DNA of 64,000 nt. Origin: JAGPUQ01 sp036961295. GTDB lineage: Bacteria > Pseudomonadota > Gammaproteobacteria > Pseudomonadales > Porticoccaceae. Positions 54,269 through 62,846 of this stretch are shown piece by piece; within the stretch, counting starts at the first letter, position 1; every line of letters begins with the position of its first letter. The notes under the pieces are model-generated. The model saw only the letters and a program-made list of their open reading frames with translations. It did not search any database and was not told the origin of the DNA. The DNA is taken from positions 1,488,001 through 1,552,000 of the forward strand of contig JBALVX010000001.1 of assembly GCA_036961295.1 (NCBI GenBank), read 5' to 3'. A program made the position numbers and the translations under genes.

Positions 54269-54379
54269 GGGATTGATGTTTGCAGCCTGGGGGCTGCAAA
54301 CACCCCTTCGGGGCTGCGTCGCTGCGCGCCTCGTCCAAATTCGCGGCCGAATTTGTCAAACCGGGTTCTCATCCTAATC
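54269..54379 (-). repeat. Hairpin module, copy A
   Basis: About 111 bases, nearly identical to copy B at 54454-54562. On the plus strand it contains three possible stems: TGCAGCC/GGCTGCA (one extra base in the loop here), CCCC-TTCG-GGGG and AAATTCG/CGAATTT. It is preceded by a decayed form of the tRNA-Ser 3' end and followed by its own terminator-like hairpin. Confidence 0.85.
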
Positions 54380-54394
54380 GCCACTCCCGAAAAC

Positions 54395-54416
54395 TAAAAA
54401 AGCCCCAACAGGGGCC
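54395..54416 (-). terminator. Terminator-like hairpin of copy A
   Basis: The minus strand reads GGCCCCTGTTGGGGC followed by six T. It occupies the same place relative to copy A as the tRNA-Ser terminator does to copy B. Confidence 0.7.
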
Positions 54417-54435
54417 GTCTTGGTAAATCAAAAGC

Positions 54436-54458
54436 ATTTTGGCGGTGAGGGAGGGATT
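54436..54458 (-). repeat. 23-base copy of the tRNA-Ser 3' end
   Basis: Identical over 23 bases to 54607-54629, which is the 3' end of tRNA-Ser (T-stem half, acceptor 3' strand, CCA) plus four trailing bases. It resembles an attachment-site duplication; beyond it the sequence changes to the hairpin module. Confidence 0.85.
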
Positions 54459-54562
54459 GATGCTTGCAGCCTGGGGCTGCAAACACCCCTTCGGGGCTGC
54501 GTCGCTGCGCGCCTTGTCCAAATTCGTGGCCGAATTTGTCGAACCGGGTTCTCTTCCTAATC
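54454..54562 (-). repeat. Hairpin module, copy B
   Basis: A 109-base module matching copy A with few changes. It abuts the 23-base tRNA-Ser fragment on the left and precedes the tRNA-Ser terminator on the right. The spacing between modules is about 185 bases. Confidence 0.85.
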
Positions 54563-54580
54563 TACCTCACCCAAAAACCA

Positions 54581-54605
54581 AAAAGCCCCCTTGCGGGGGC
54601 CTTTT
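54581..54605 (-). terminator. tRNA-Ser terminator
   Basis: On the minus strand the stem GGCCCCCGCAAGGGGGC is followed by TTTTT, beginning 5 bases after the CCA end of tRNA-Ser. Confidence 0.88.
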
Positions 54606-54610
54606 GATTT

Positions 54611-54700
54611 TGGCGGTGAGGGAGGGATTCGAACCCTCGATACCGATTAAGATATACTCCCTTAGCAGGGGAGCGCCTTCAGCCGCTCGGCCACCTCACC
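54611..54700 (-). tRNA. tRNA-Ser (GCT anticodon)
   Basis: A 90-base class II tRNA. The acceptor GGTGAGG pairs with CCTCACC, followed by G and encoded CCA (54611-54613). The anticodon stem CTCCC/GGGAG encloses CTGCTAA, with anticodon GCT at 54664-54666. A long variable arm and a T-arm with GGGTTCGAATCCC follow. It reads AGC/AGU serine codons. Location downstream of csrA is conserved in gammaproteobacteria. Confidence 0.97.
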
Positions 54701-54729
54701 ATATTCTGCACTTCAAAACGCGGCGCGAT

Positions 54730-54738
54730 ATTATCACA
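54730..54738 (-). promoter_or_regulatory. Possible tRNA-Ser extended -10
   Basis: The minus strand reads TGTGATAAT, followed by the G+C-rich discriminator CGCGCCGCG typical of stringently controlled stable-RNA promoters. The -35 would fall in the csrA terminator and is poor, so the tRNA may also depend on read-through. Confidence 0.4.
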
Positions 54739-54747
54739 GCAGCGCAC

Positions 54748-54774
54748 AAAAAGAGAGGGGCTATTGCCCCTCTT
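54748..54774 (-). terminator. csrA terminator overlapping the stop codon
   Basis: The minus strand reads AGAGGGGC-AATA-GCCCCTCT then CTTTTTG. The csrA TAG (54761-54763) lies in and beside the loop, so the hairpin includes the final codons. Confidence 0.85.
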
Positions 54775-54958
54775 CTCCTGCCTGTTCAGCTTGTTTTTCT
54801 TGCTGAATGCGCTCGTAGATCTCTTCCCGGTGAACGGAAATGTCTTTCGGCGCGTTGACACCAATGCGAACCTGGTTGCCCTTTACTCCTAATACGGTCA
54901 CTGTCACATCATCCCCAATAATCAGGGTCTCTCCGACTCGTCTTGTTAATATCAGCAT
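54761..54958 (-). CDS. csrA: Carbon storage regulator CsrA
   Basis: Dimeric RNA-binding protein that blocks or alters translation by binding GGA motifs in leaders. The 65-residue sequence begins MLILTRRVGETLIIGD, contains GNQVRIGVNAPKDISVHREEIY and ends with a short charged tail. The ribosome site is AAGGAG. A leader of about 150 bases contains four GGA trinucleotides including the ribosome site itself, consistent with autoregulation. The stop codon lies within the terminator hairpin. Order lysC-csrA-tRNA-Ser is conserved. Confidence 0.97.
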   Translation of the reverse strand: MLILTRRVGETLIIGDDVTVTVLGVKGNQVRIGVNAPKDISVHREEIYERIQQEKQAEQAGEEGQ

Positions 54959-55115
54959 CGCTGCTTTCTCCTTGCTCCGTCACACAATAATTAATACAAG
55001 AAGCACTTCCATACGTAGCTCTCACCCGTATCGCTGAAACACTTACTCGCTACTTAAATGTTTTTATTATTGATTGGTTCCCTACAACGGACTTGCGGCT
55101 GTAAAAGGGCCGCAT

Positions 55116-55124
55116 ATTATAGCA
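55116..55124 (-). promoter_or_regulatory. Extended -10 promoter of csrA
   Basis: The minus strand reads TGCTATAAT, a perfect -10 with the TGn extension. Transcription would begin near 55109 with a hairpin GCGGC...GCCGC directly at the 5' end (55095-55113), and run about 150 bases to the csrA ATG. Confidence 0.65.
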
Positions 55125-55191
55125 AGTTTTCCGATCCATATTAGAATCAAGGGAAACTCTTTTTAGGTAAAAACTGACCCTTAGGTATTGA

Positions 55192-55216
55192 GGCTCAGCT
55201 AAACCCGGCTCAGTTA
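55192..55216 (-). repeat. 15-base repeat of the lysC stop region
   Basis: On the minus strand TAACTGAGCC (55207-55216, beginning with the lysC stop) recurs as TAGCTGAGCC (55192-55201) 15 bases on. A third TAA-led unit of weaker similarity follows. Confidence 0.55.
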
Positions 55217-56446
55217 CTCAGTTTCCGGTGCCTGATCTAGCCCAAAAGCGGTATGCAGCGCTCTTACTGCCAGCTCGAGGTATTTCTCATCAACCACCAC
55301 GGTAATTTTGATTTCCGAGGTGGTGATCATCTGAATATTGATATTGTGCTCGGCCAACACCCCAAACATCTGCGAAGCTACGCCTGCATGTGAGCGCATA
55401 CCCACACCCACCAGCGAAAGCTTAGCAATGTGGTCGTCGACACTGATGGCCTGGGCGTCCAGATCTTTGGCAACCTGCTGTAGCACTTGCTCGGCTTTCT
55501 TCATTTCGTTGCGATGCACGGTAAAGGTCAGCGAGGTGGTGCCGTCTTCGGCGACGTTTTGCACGATCACATCAACCTCGATATTAGCATCGCTAACGGG
55601 GCCGAGTATGCGATAGGCCGCGCCGGGGATATCGGGCACGCCCATTATGGTCAATTTGGCTTCGTCGCGGTTAAACGCGATACCAGAAACAACGGGCTGC
55701 TCCATATTGCTTTCATCCTCTAAGGTGATCAAGGTGCCGGGGCCGTCCTCAAAGGAGGATAGAACCCGCAGCGGAACCTTATATTTGCCGGCAAACTCAA
55801 CTGCGCGAATCTGCAAGATCTTTGAACCCTGGCTCGCCATTTCCAGCATTTCTTCAAAGGTAATTTTTTCCAAACGCCGCGCGCTGTCTACCACCCGCGG
55901 ATCGGTGGTGTAGACCCCGTCCACGTCGGTATAAATCTGGCACTCATCGGCGTTCAGTGCGGCGGCCAAAGCTACGCCGGTAGTATCGGAGCCACCACGG
56001 CCTAGGGTGGTAATATTGCCGTTGTCATCCACGCCCTGAAACCCTGCGGCAACTACCACGCGGCCTGCATCAAGATCAGCGCGAATACCCTCGACATCAA
56101 TATGTTCGATACGCGCTTTAGTATGAGCATTATCGGTAAGAATGCGGATTTGCGCACCGGTATAGGATCGCGCCGGACAACCGCGCTCTTCTAACGCCAT
56201 CGCCAGTAGCGCAATTGTGACCTGCTCGCCGGTAGACACCAGCACATCGATCTCGCGCGCGGCGGGAGTCTCGGAGATGTCTGCTGCCAAAGCGACCAGG
56301 CGATTGGTCTCGCCACTCATTGCGGAAACCACGACTACTATGTCGTCGCCACGGGCGCGAAAACCGGCAATTTTGTCGGCCACTGCCTGGATACGCTCTA
56401 CGGTACCCACCGAGGTGCCGCCATATTTTTGTACGATAAGACTCAT
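55214..56446 (-). CDS. lysC: Aspartate kinase
   Basis: Phosphorylates aspartate at the head of the lysine/threonine/methionine/DAP pathway. The kinase domain (about residues 1-245) begins MSLIVQKYGGTSVGTVERI and includes TLGRGGSDTTGVALAAAL and the Asp-site TDVDGVYTTDPR. Two ACT domains (about 265-335 and 345-405) imply feedback control by lysine and/or threonine. It is 410 residues; the ATG has AAGGA upstream. It follows alaS and precedes csrA. Confidence 0.96.
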   Translation of the reverse strand: MSLIVQKYGGTSVGTVERIQAVADKIAGFRARGDDIVVVVSAMSGETNRLVALAADISETPAAREIDVLVSTGEQVTIALLAMALEERGCPARSYTGAQIRILTDNAHTKARIEHIDVEGIRADLDAGRVVVAAGFQGVDDNGNITTLGRGGSDTTGVALAAALNADECQIYTDVDGVYTTDPRVVDSARRLEKITFEEMLEMASQGSKILQIRAVEFAGKYKVPLRVLSSFEDGPGTLITLEDESNMEQPVVSGIAFNRDEAKLTIMGVPDIPGAAYRILGPVSDANIEVDVIVQNVAEDGTTSLTFTVHRNEMKKAEQVLQQVAKDLDAQAISVDDHIAKLSLVGVGMRSHAGVASQMFGVLAEHNINIQMITTSEIKITVVVDEKYLELAVRALHTAFGLDQAPETE

Positions 56447-56579
56447 TTAAATCCTTCCCGATAACTCCCGCACGCAACGGGGGCAGGAATTTACCACCAA
56501 CCGATGACAAAAAAAAGATTTTCCTGTCTTTCCCAGTGCATTAGCGGGCTTTTCACGTGTGTTAGCCGATTTTAAACAC

Positions 56580-59192
56580 TTAAACATCCAATTGTTGCTC
56601 AATCCATCCGTAAACCGCATCCAGCGCAGCCGGCAATGCCGCCACGTCTGTGCCGCCACCTTGAGCCATATCGGGACGCCCGCCGCCCTTACCACCCACT
56701 AACGCGGCTACATACTTCATCAAGTCACCGGCTTTGAGTTGCCCCATTAAATCTTTAGTGACTACGGCAATCAGTGCAACTTTGCCCTCATCCGCCGTTG
56801 CCAGGAGCACCACGCCACTCCCCAGGCGGGATTTCATTTGATCGGCAATATCGCGCAGGCTTTTACCATCGACACCGTCCAACTGCTTGACCAGCACCTT
56901 GACGCCATTTACTTCTCTGGCTTCCGACAGCATATCGCCACCGGAGGCACCAGCCAATTTCACTTTCAGGGCATCCAGCTCGCGCTGTAACTGACGGTTC
57001 TGTTCGACCAACTGACTGGCCTTTTGCGCGCTGTCGGCAGGATTGGCTTTAAGCGCTCCGGCCACCGCCAGCAAGCGCTCTTGCTGCGCCTCAAAATAAT
57101 TCAATGCATGAGCACCAGTCAGTGCTTCAAGACGTCGCACCCCGGAGGCAATACCGGATTCAGAGAGGACTTTAAACACGCCAATATCCCCGGTGCGCCG
57201 CACGTGGGTGCCACCACACAGTTCGACGGAAAAGCCCTCGCCCATGGTTAGTACCCGAACCTCATCACCGTACTTCTCGCCAAACAGTGCCATCGCGCCT
57301 TTGGCTTTGGCCGCGTCCATAGTGCTGACTTCTGACTGCACCGGAGTGTTGTGGCGAATTTCGGTATTCACCAGTTGCTCCACCGCTTGCAGTTGCTCAG
57401 CACTCATCCCTTCGGTGTGAGAAAAATCAAAGCGCAGGCGCTCGGCATCGACCAGCGAGCCTTTTTGATTGACGTGCTCGCCCAGCACCTGGCGCAAGGC
57501 GGCATGTAACAGATGGGTCGCAGAGTGATTTAACGCCGTGGCTTGTCGTGAATCCACATTGACCTGAGCCAGCACCGTATCGCCGACCTGCAAGCGTCCC
57601 TCGTGCAAGGCACCGATGTGTAAATGCGCTTCACCTTGTTTTTGGCAATCGCGCACTTCAAAGCGAGTTTGCGTTTCGGCTACGGTAAGCAAACCCACAT
57701 CGCCCACCTGCCCGCCGGACTCGGCATAAAACGGCGTTTGGTCGAGAACGATCACCGCTTCTGCCTGTTCGTCTGCATTAATACTCGGTACCGACTCACC
57801 GCCGACATAAAGCGCGATAACTTTTACCTCATCACTTAACTCATCATGGCCACTAAACTCAGTACGAGAATCAATATTTAACGTTGCAGTCTGCTCGCTA
57901 CGAAACTGGCCCGCCGCGCGAGCGCGGCTCTTTTGTTCGGCCATGCAGCGCTGGTAGCCATCCATATCCAAAGTGCAATTGCGCTCGCGGGCAATATCGT
58001 TGGTCAGATCGACGGGGAAGCCGTAGGTATCGTAAAGCTGGAACACCACTTCGCCGGGGATTTCCTCACCGGACAAACCCGCCAACGCGGTTTCCAGCAC
58101 GCCCAGACCTTTGTCGAGGGTGCGGGCAAACTGTTCTTCTTCGGCGCGCAGGGCCTTTTCTATTTGAGTCTGCTTTTCAAGCAACTCTGGATAAGCCTCA
58201 CCCATTTCTCCCGCCAGGGGAGCCACTAAACGATAGAAAAACAAACCATCCGCACCGAGTTTGTGGCCGTGGCGCAAGGCCCGGCGAATAATTCGGCGCA
58301 GCACATAACCGCGACCTTCGTTAGAGGGCAGCACACCATCGGTAATCAAAAACGCGCAGGAGCGGATATGGTCGGCAATCACCCGCAGAGAGTTATTGCT
58401 CAGGTCATCGCAGCCGACGACCTTGGCCGCCCCGCGAATTAAATTGGCAAACAAATCAATATCGTAGTTGTTATGAACGCCCTGCATTACGGCAGCGATG
58501 CGCTCCAGGCCCATGCCGGTATCGATGGAGGGTTTCGGCAAAGGTTCGAGCGTACCGTCAGCACTGCGCTGGTACTGCATAAACACTAAATTCCAAATTT
58601 CGATATAGCGGTCGAGATCATCATCTGCGCTGCCGGGTGGTCCACCGGGAACATCCGGGCCGTGGTCGTAAAAAATTTCCGAGCAGGGACCGCAGGGGCC
58701 GGTATCGCCCATCTGCCAAAAATTGTCTTCGTCGAGTCGGGATAAACGCGCCGGGTCGATACCTATGTCATCGATCCAGATGGCGGCGGCTTCGTCGTCG
58801 CTAATGTGCACGGTAATCCACAGGCGCTCTGGCGACAGGCCGAGTTCACCGGTGAGAAATTCCCAGGCGTAGGTAATGGCTTCGCGCTTGAAATAATCAC
58901 CGAAACTAAAGTTGCCGAGCATTTCAAAAAAGGTGTGGTGGCGGGCGGTGTAGCCGACGTTTTCCAGATCGTTGTGCTTTCCGCCAGCGCGCACGCAGCG
59001 TTGCGACGAGGTGGCGCGGGTATAAGGGCGCACGTCCTGCCCGGTAAACACATCTTTAAATTGCACCATGCCGGCATTGGTAAATAGCAAGGTAGGATCG
59101 TCGCCTGGCACCAAGCTGCTGCTGGCAACGACGCTGTGATTTTTAGATTCAAAAAAAGACAGGAAGGCCTGCCGAATGTCCGCGCTATTCAC
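56580..59192 (-). CDS. alaS: Alanyl-tRNA synthetase
   Basis: Charges tRNA-Ala and edits mischarged Ser/Gly. The class II catalytic core occupies about residues 1-240 (motif 1 region PGDDPTLLFTNAGMVQFKDVF; FFEMLGNFSFGDYFK). The tRNA-recognition middle part, an editing domain with zinc ligands HSATHLLHAAL and CGGTHV, and a C-Ala oligomerisation domain follow. It is 870 residues. The start is GTG (59190-59192) with AGGA six bases upstream. A remarkable 12-base tandem repeat, in frame and without stops, lies just upstream of the ribosome site. Confidence 0.97.
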   Translation of the reverse strand: MNSADIRQAFLSFFESKNHSVVASSSLVPGDDPTLLFTNAGMVQFKDVFTGQDVRPYTRATSSQRCVRAGGKHNDLENVGYTARHHTFFEMLGNFSFGDYFKREAITYAWEFLTGELGLSPERLWITVHISDDEAAAIWIDDIGIDPARLSRLDEDNFWQMGDTGPCGPCSEIFYDHGPDVPGGPPGSADDDLDRYIEIWNLVFMQYQRSADGTLEPLPKPSIDTGMGLERIAAVMQGVHNNYDIDLFANLIRGAAKVVGCDDLSNNSLRVIADHIRSCAFLITDGVLPSNEGRGYVLRRIIRRALRHGHKLGADGLFFYRLVAPLAGEMGEAYPELLEKQTQIEKALRAEEEQFARTLDKGLGVLETALAGLSGEEIPGEVVFQLYDTYGFPVDLTNDIARERNCTLDMDGYQRCMAEQKSRARAAGQFRSEQTATLNIDSRTEFSGHDELSDEVKVIALYVGGESVPSINADEQAEAVIVLDQTPFYAESGGQVGDVGLLTVAETQTRFEVRDCQKQGEAHLHIGALHEGRLQVGDTVLAQVNVDSRQATALNHSATHLLHAALRQVLGEHVNQKGSLVDAERLRFDFSHTEGMSAEQLQAVEQLVNTEIRHNTPVQSEVSTMDAAKAKGAMALFGEKYGDEVRVLTMGEGFSVELCGGTHVRRTGDIGVFKVLSESGIASGVRRLEALTGAHALNYFEAQQERLLAVAGALKANPADSAQKASQLVEQNRQLQRELDALKVKLAGASGGDMLSEAREVNGVKVLVKQLDGVDGKSLRDIADQMKSRLGSGVVLLATADEGKVALIAVVTKDLMGQLKAGDLMKYVAALVGGKGGGRPDMAQGGGTDVAALPAALDAVYGWIEQQLDV

Positions 59193-59208
59193 AATAATTC
59201 CTGTTTGC

Positions 59209-59328
59209 CTTGCTGTTTGAGCTGCTGTTTGAGCTGCTGTTTGAGCTGCTGTTTGAGCTGCTGTTTGAGCTGCTGTTTGAGCTTCTGTTTGAGTCGCTGT
59301 TAGAGCTGCCGTTTGAATTGCTGCGGCT
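59209..59328 (-). repeat. 12-base tandem repeat in the alaS leader, about ten copies
   Basis: Five perfect consecutive copies of GCTGCTGTTTGA (plus strand) at 59221-59280, plus diverged copies on both sides (59209-59220, 59281-59328). In the alaS frame the minus strand reads Gln-Thr-Ala-Ala repeatedly with no stop up to a TAA just before the tract. The plus strand carries TGA in each unit in one frame and is open (Leu-Leu-Phe-Glu) in another. Confidence 0.95.
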
Positions 59329-59385
59329 TATTTAAAATCCTGCCAGCTGTAATATGTGAGACCTAAATTCTATTTATGGGGCTGG

Positions 59386-59736
59386 CTAAAAGCCAAGCTC
59401 GGCCTCTGCGAATTCCTTACCGGCCAAAATATGCAAGTGTAGGTGAAACACCGTTTGACCGACGCCGGCACCATTATTGATAATCACACGAAAGGCCTCT
59501 TCCACCCCAGCCTGCCGCGCAATATCGCCGGTTGCCAGCATTAAATGGCCCAACAAAGCTCGGTCTTCCTCGCTGGCATCACACAAGCGGGGAATCACCT
59601 TGCGAGGAATCACCAGTAAATGGGTGGGCGCTTTGGGTGCGACGTCTTTAATGGCCACGCAGTGCTCGTCCTGATAGACAATATCCGCAGGGATTTCACC
59701 GGCGATGATTTTGCTAAAAATAGTTTCTGTGGCCAT
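59386..59736 (-). CDS. HIT-family (HINT-like) nucleotide hydrolase
   Basis: A 116-residue histidine-triad protein, probably a purine nucleoside phosphoramidase like HinT. IFSKIIAGEIPADIVYQDE opens the domain, and the triad reads QTVFHLHLHILAG (His-phi-His-phi-His-phi-phi). Full length; cytoplasmic. It lies between the Trm112 gene and alaS, on their strand. Confidence 0.95.
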   Translation of the reverse strand: MATETIFSKIIAGEIPADIVYQDEHCVAIKDVAPKAPTHLLVIPRKVIPRLCDASEEDRALLGHLMLATGDIARQAGVEEAFRVIINNGAGVGQTVFHLHLHILAGKEFAEAELGF

Positions 59737-59756
59737 GCTATTCCCCTCTGCGTCTT

Positions 59757-59786
59757 AAAGTTAAACCAGCTTAAATCGGCTTAAGT
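59757..59786 (-). repeat. 10-base tandem repeat overlapping the trm112 stop
   Basis: On the minus strand the units are ACTTAAGCCG, ATTTAAGCTG and GTTTAACTTT. The first TAA is the stop codon of the Trm112 gene (59781-59783). The 10-base period places the next two TAA in the other two frames. Confidence 0.65.
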
Positions 59787-59978
59787 AGGTGGCTGCGAGC
59801 GACTAAAGCCGGAGCGGCCCTCCTCCGCGCTCAAGGTTCGCGCTTCACTTTCCAGCATCACCGGTACGCCGTCCCGAATCGGATAGGCCAAACCACTGGC
59901 ACGACACACCAATTCCTGTTTCGCTTCATCGTATTCCAGAGGTGCCTTGGTTACGGGACACACCAGGATGCTGAGCAA
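59781..59978 (-). CDS. Trm112-family protein (YcaR-like)
   Basis: A small Trm112-like protein; family members act as partners or activators of methyltransferases. The body ILVCPVTKAPLEYDEAKQELVC, followed by GLAYPIRDGVPVMLESEAR, is diagnostic. Coordinates use the in-frame TTG at 59976-59978, but that codon has no ribosome site. Four codons upstream, ATC-GAC-AAA-CAA-TTG-CTC aligns with the family start Met-Asp-(x)2-Leu-Leu, and GCGGAG stands nine bases before that ATC (59988-59990). An AUC start, or a base error at 59988, is therefore likely, which would give 69 residues. Confidence 0.88.
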   Translation of the reverse strand: MLSILVCPVTKAPLEYDEAKQELVCRASGLAYPIRDGVPVMLESEARTLSAEEGRSGFSRSQPPT

Positions 59979-60043
59979 TTGTTTGTCGATGATAAGTATC
60001 TCCGCGTTGGAGTCGCAATTCTACGGTAAAGCGCGCCGCGACT

Positions 60044-61069
<1,026 letters not shown>

Positions 61070-61244
61070 ATGTGATCTACTCCTTATAAATCATCTTTGA
61101 GTCTTACAACTCGCCTTACGAGCCTTACAAGTCACCGTCGAAACAGGTATCTTCGACCTCAAGATACAATAAGTTACGCCCGCCTATTTTCACTACGTTC
61201 TTTACTACGTTGTTTGCGGATCACGATTAACACGGAAGACCAGC

Positions 61245-62243
61245 ATGCGCCCAAACTTTGAACCTTACCCTATTTTGCGCAACAACCATGTACAAACCGC
61301 GCTCAACAGCCTTGGACCTCGACGCTTGATGTTGTCAAACAGCGCCGCCCGGATTCAGGCTACGGAAACTCAACACCTGATCGACTGTGGTAAAAACGTA
61401 CGCTTACTCGGCGCCTTCAATAGCAGCTGGCTAAGTACCGAAACGGGTAAGGTCGGCGAGTCTAAAAAGCTGGTCATTTTACTGCACGGCTGGGAGGGCA
61501 GCTTTACCTCCAATTATATAATTTCGGCAAGCGCTAAATTGCTGAGTGCGGGTTATGACGTATTCCGGCTCAACTTCCGCGATCACGGCCCCACGCTGCA
61601 CTTAAACCGAGAGTTGTTTAATTCCACGCTCACTCCGGAAGTCGCCCGAGGCATTCTCAAAATTCGGGTGATGTTTCCGCGCCGCCAATGTTTTCTTGCC
61701 GGTTATTCTCTCGGCGGTAACTTTGCCTTGCGCATCGCCACCGATGTAGGTGAAAAACTCAAACTTAGCGGCGTCGTCGCCATTAGTCCGACCATCAATC
61801 CGGCAAATACTATGGCGATACTGGAGCAGCGACTCTCACCTTACCAGCGCTATTTTTTCACCAAATGGAAACGCTCGCTGACGACCAAACTCAATTATTT
61901 TCCCGACCTCGGCTACGGAGCAGCCCTGGAAAAATGTAAAACCATCAAAGACATTAACGATATCTTCATCCCTAATTTTACCGCTTTTGCAAACCCGGCC
62001 GATTATTTTTCTGCCTACACCCTGAGCACCGATAGGCTTTGGCAGCTGAACATACCTAGCTGGATAATTGCCAGTCAGGACGACCCCATCATTCCCATTG
62101 CCGACCTTTACGACATCAAAGAGCGCAGCGCACTAACCACAGAAATTACTCAGCGCGGCGGGCACTGCGGGTTTTTAGAACAGATGGGTACTAGTAGCTG
62201 GGCAGAAAGTCGCATGCAGACCATTTTTGATGGGCTGAGCTAA
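61245..62243 (+). CDS. YheT-like alpha/beta hydrolase
   Basis: A 332-residue serine hydrolase of the AB-hydrolase-1/YheT type. The nucleophile elbow is LAGYSLGGNFALR, the oxyanion region VILLHGWEGS, the acid probably in SQDDPIIP and the His in RGGHCGFLE. The N-terminus PYPILRNNHVQTAL is YheT-typical. GGAAG seven bases before the ATG supports the start. Its substrate is unknown (esterase or lipase suspected). It interrupts the recX-alaS neighbourhood on the opposite strand. Confidence 0.88.
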   Translation: MRPNFEPYPILRNNHVQTALNSLGPRRLMLSNSAARIQATETQHLIDCGKNVRLLGAFNSSWLSTETGKVGESKKLVILLHGWEGSFTSNYIISASAKLLSAGYDVFRLNFRDHGPTLHLNRELFNSTLTPEVARGILKIRVMFPRRQCFLAGYSLGGNFALRIATDVGEKLKLSGVVAISPTINPANTMAILEQRLSPYQRYFFTKWKRSLTTKLNYFPDLGYGAALEKCKTIKDINDIFIPNFTAFANPADYFSAYTLSTDRLWQLNIPSWIIASQDDPIIPIADLYDIKERSALTTEITQRGGHCGFLEQMGTSSWAESRMQTIFDGLS

Positions 62244-62252
62244 GCGCTAAAA

Positions 62253-62750
62253 TTAACCCAGGGCGTAGCGAATCTCGTCGCTACTAAAACCCCGATATTG
62301 CAGAAAGCGCGAGCGCTTGCCGCGCTCGGCCCAATCCATAGGCGGTTCACAGCCAAATTTCTTATCGGCGGTACGACGCGCCAAATCAAACCAGTCGATA
62401 CCGGCCTTGGCCAGTGCGGTTTCAATTAGGCTTTCCGCCACGCCCTTTTGTCCCAGCTCCTGACGGATGCGCAGCGCACCTTTACCACCTTGAACCCGCG
62501 ATCGAATCATCGCCTCGGCAAACCGAGAGTCGGACTGTAAATCTTCTCGTACCAGACGATCCAGCACCGCAGCCAGGGTGTCGGGTTCCGGCTCAAACCT
62601 GGCCGATAGTTTGGTCGCCAGCTCGGCACGGCTGTGTTCGCGTCGGGACAGGCTTCGAATTGCCATGCCACGCAAACGTCGCACCTGCTCGTCGTCGGGT
62701 GGCGTTACCTGAATTAGAGTAGCTGCCTGCGCTAAAGATTCATTATTCAC
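62253..62750 (-). CDS. recX: Regulatory protein RecX
   Basis: Inhibitor of RecA filament growth. It is 165 residues with three-helix repeats: AIRSLSRREHSRAELATKL, then LVREDLQSDSRFAEAMIRSRVQGGKGALRIRQEL, and FLQYRGFSSDEI at the end. The product begins MNNESLAQAA. Unusually it is separated from recA by the DUF4126 gene and from alaS by five genes. Confidence 0.94.
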   Translation of the reverse strand: MNNESLAQAATLIQVTPPDDEQVRRLRGMAIRSLSRREHSRAELATKLSARFEPEPDTLAAVLDRLVREDLQSDSRFAEAMIRSRVQGGKGALRIRQELGQKGVAESLIETALAKAGIDWFDLARRTADKKFGCEPPMDWAERGKRSRFLQYRGFSSDEIRYALG

Positions 62751-62751
62751 G

Positions 62752-62843
62752 GTTTATTATCGTTTATTAGAACTGTTTATCGACACTATTTATATTATAG
62801 GCATGTTGATTCGAACTATTTATCCATCTTATCCAATTGAGCT
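62752..62843 (-). repeat. 13-base degenerate tandem repeat between DUF4126 and recX
   Basis: Plus-strand units GTTTATTAGAACT (62762-62774), GTTTATCGACACT (62775-62787), ATTTATATTATAG (62788-62800), then after one irregular unit ATTTATCCATCTT (62818-62830) and ATCCAATTGAGCT (62831-62843). On the DUF4126 strand most units carry ATAAAC or ATAAAT, hence TAA. Confidence 0.65.
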
Positions 62844-62846
62844 CAT

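Noticed and set aside
54439..54858. A 139-codon plus-strand open frame across the repeat module, the antisense of tRNA-Ser and the csrA 3' end
   Set aside because: It is antisense to tRNA-Ser and csrA; the peptide is simply the translation of the repeat and of the tRNA complement, a well-known type of false gene.
59210..59335. A 41-codon plus-strand frame of repeated Leu-Leu-Phe-Glu
   Set aside because: It only reflects the 12-base repeat, begins with a TTG inside the repeat and has no ribosome site.
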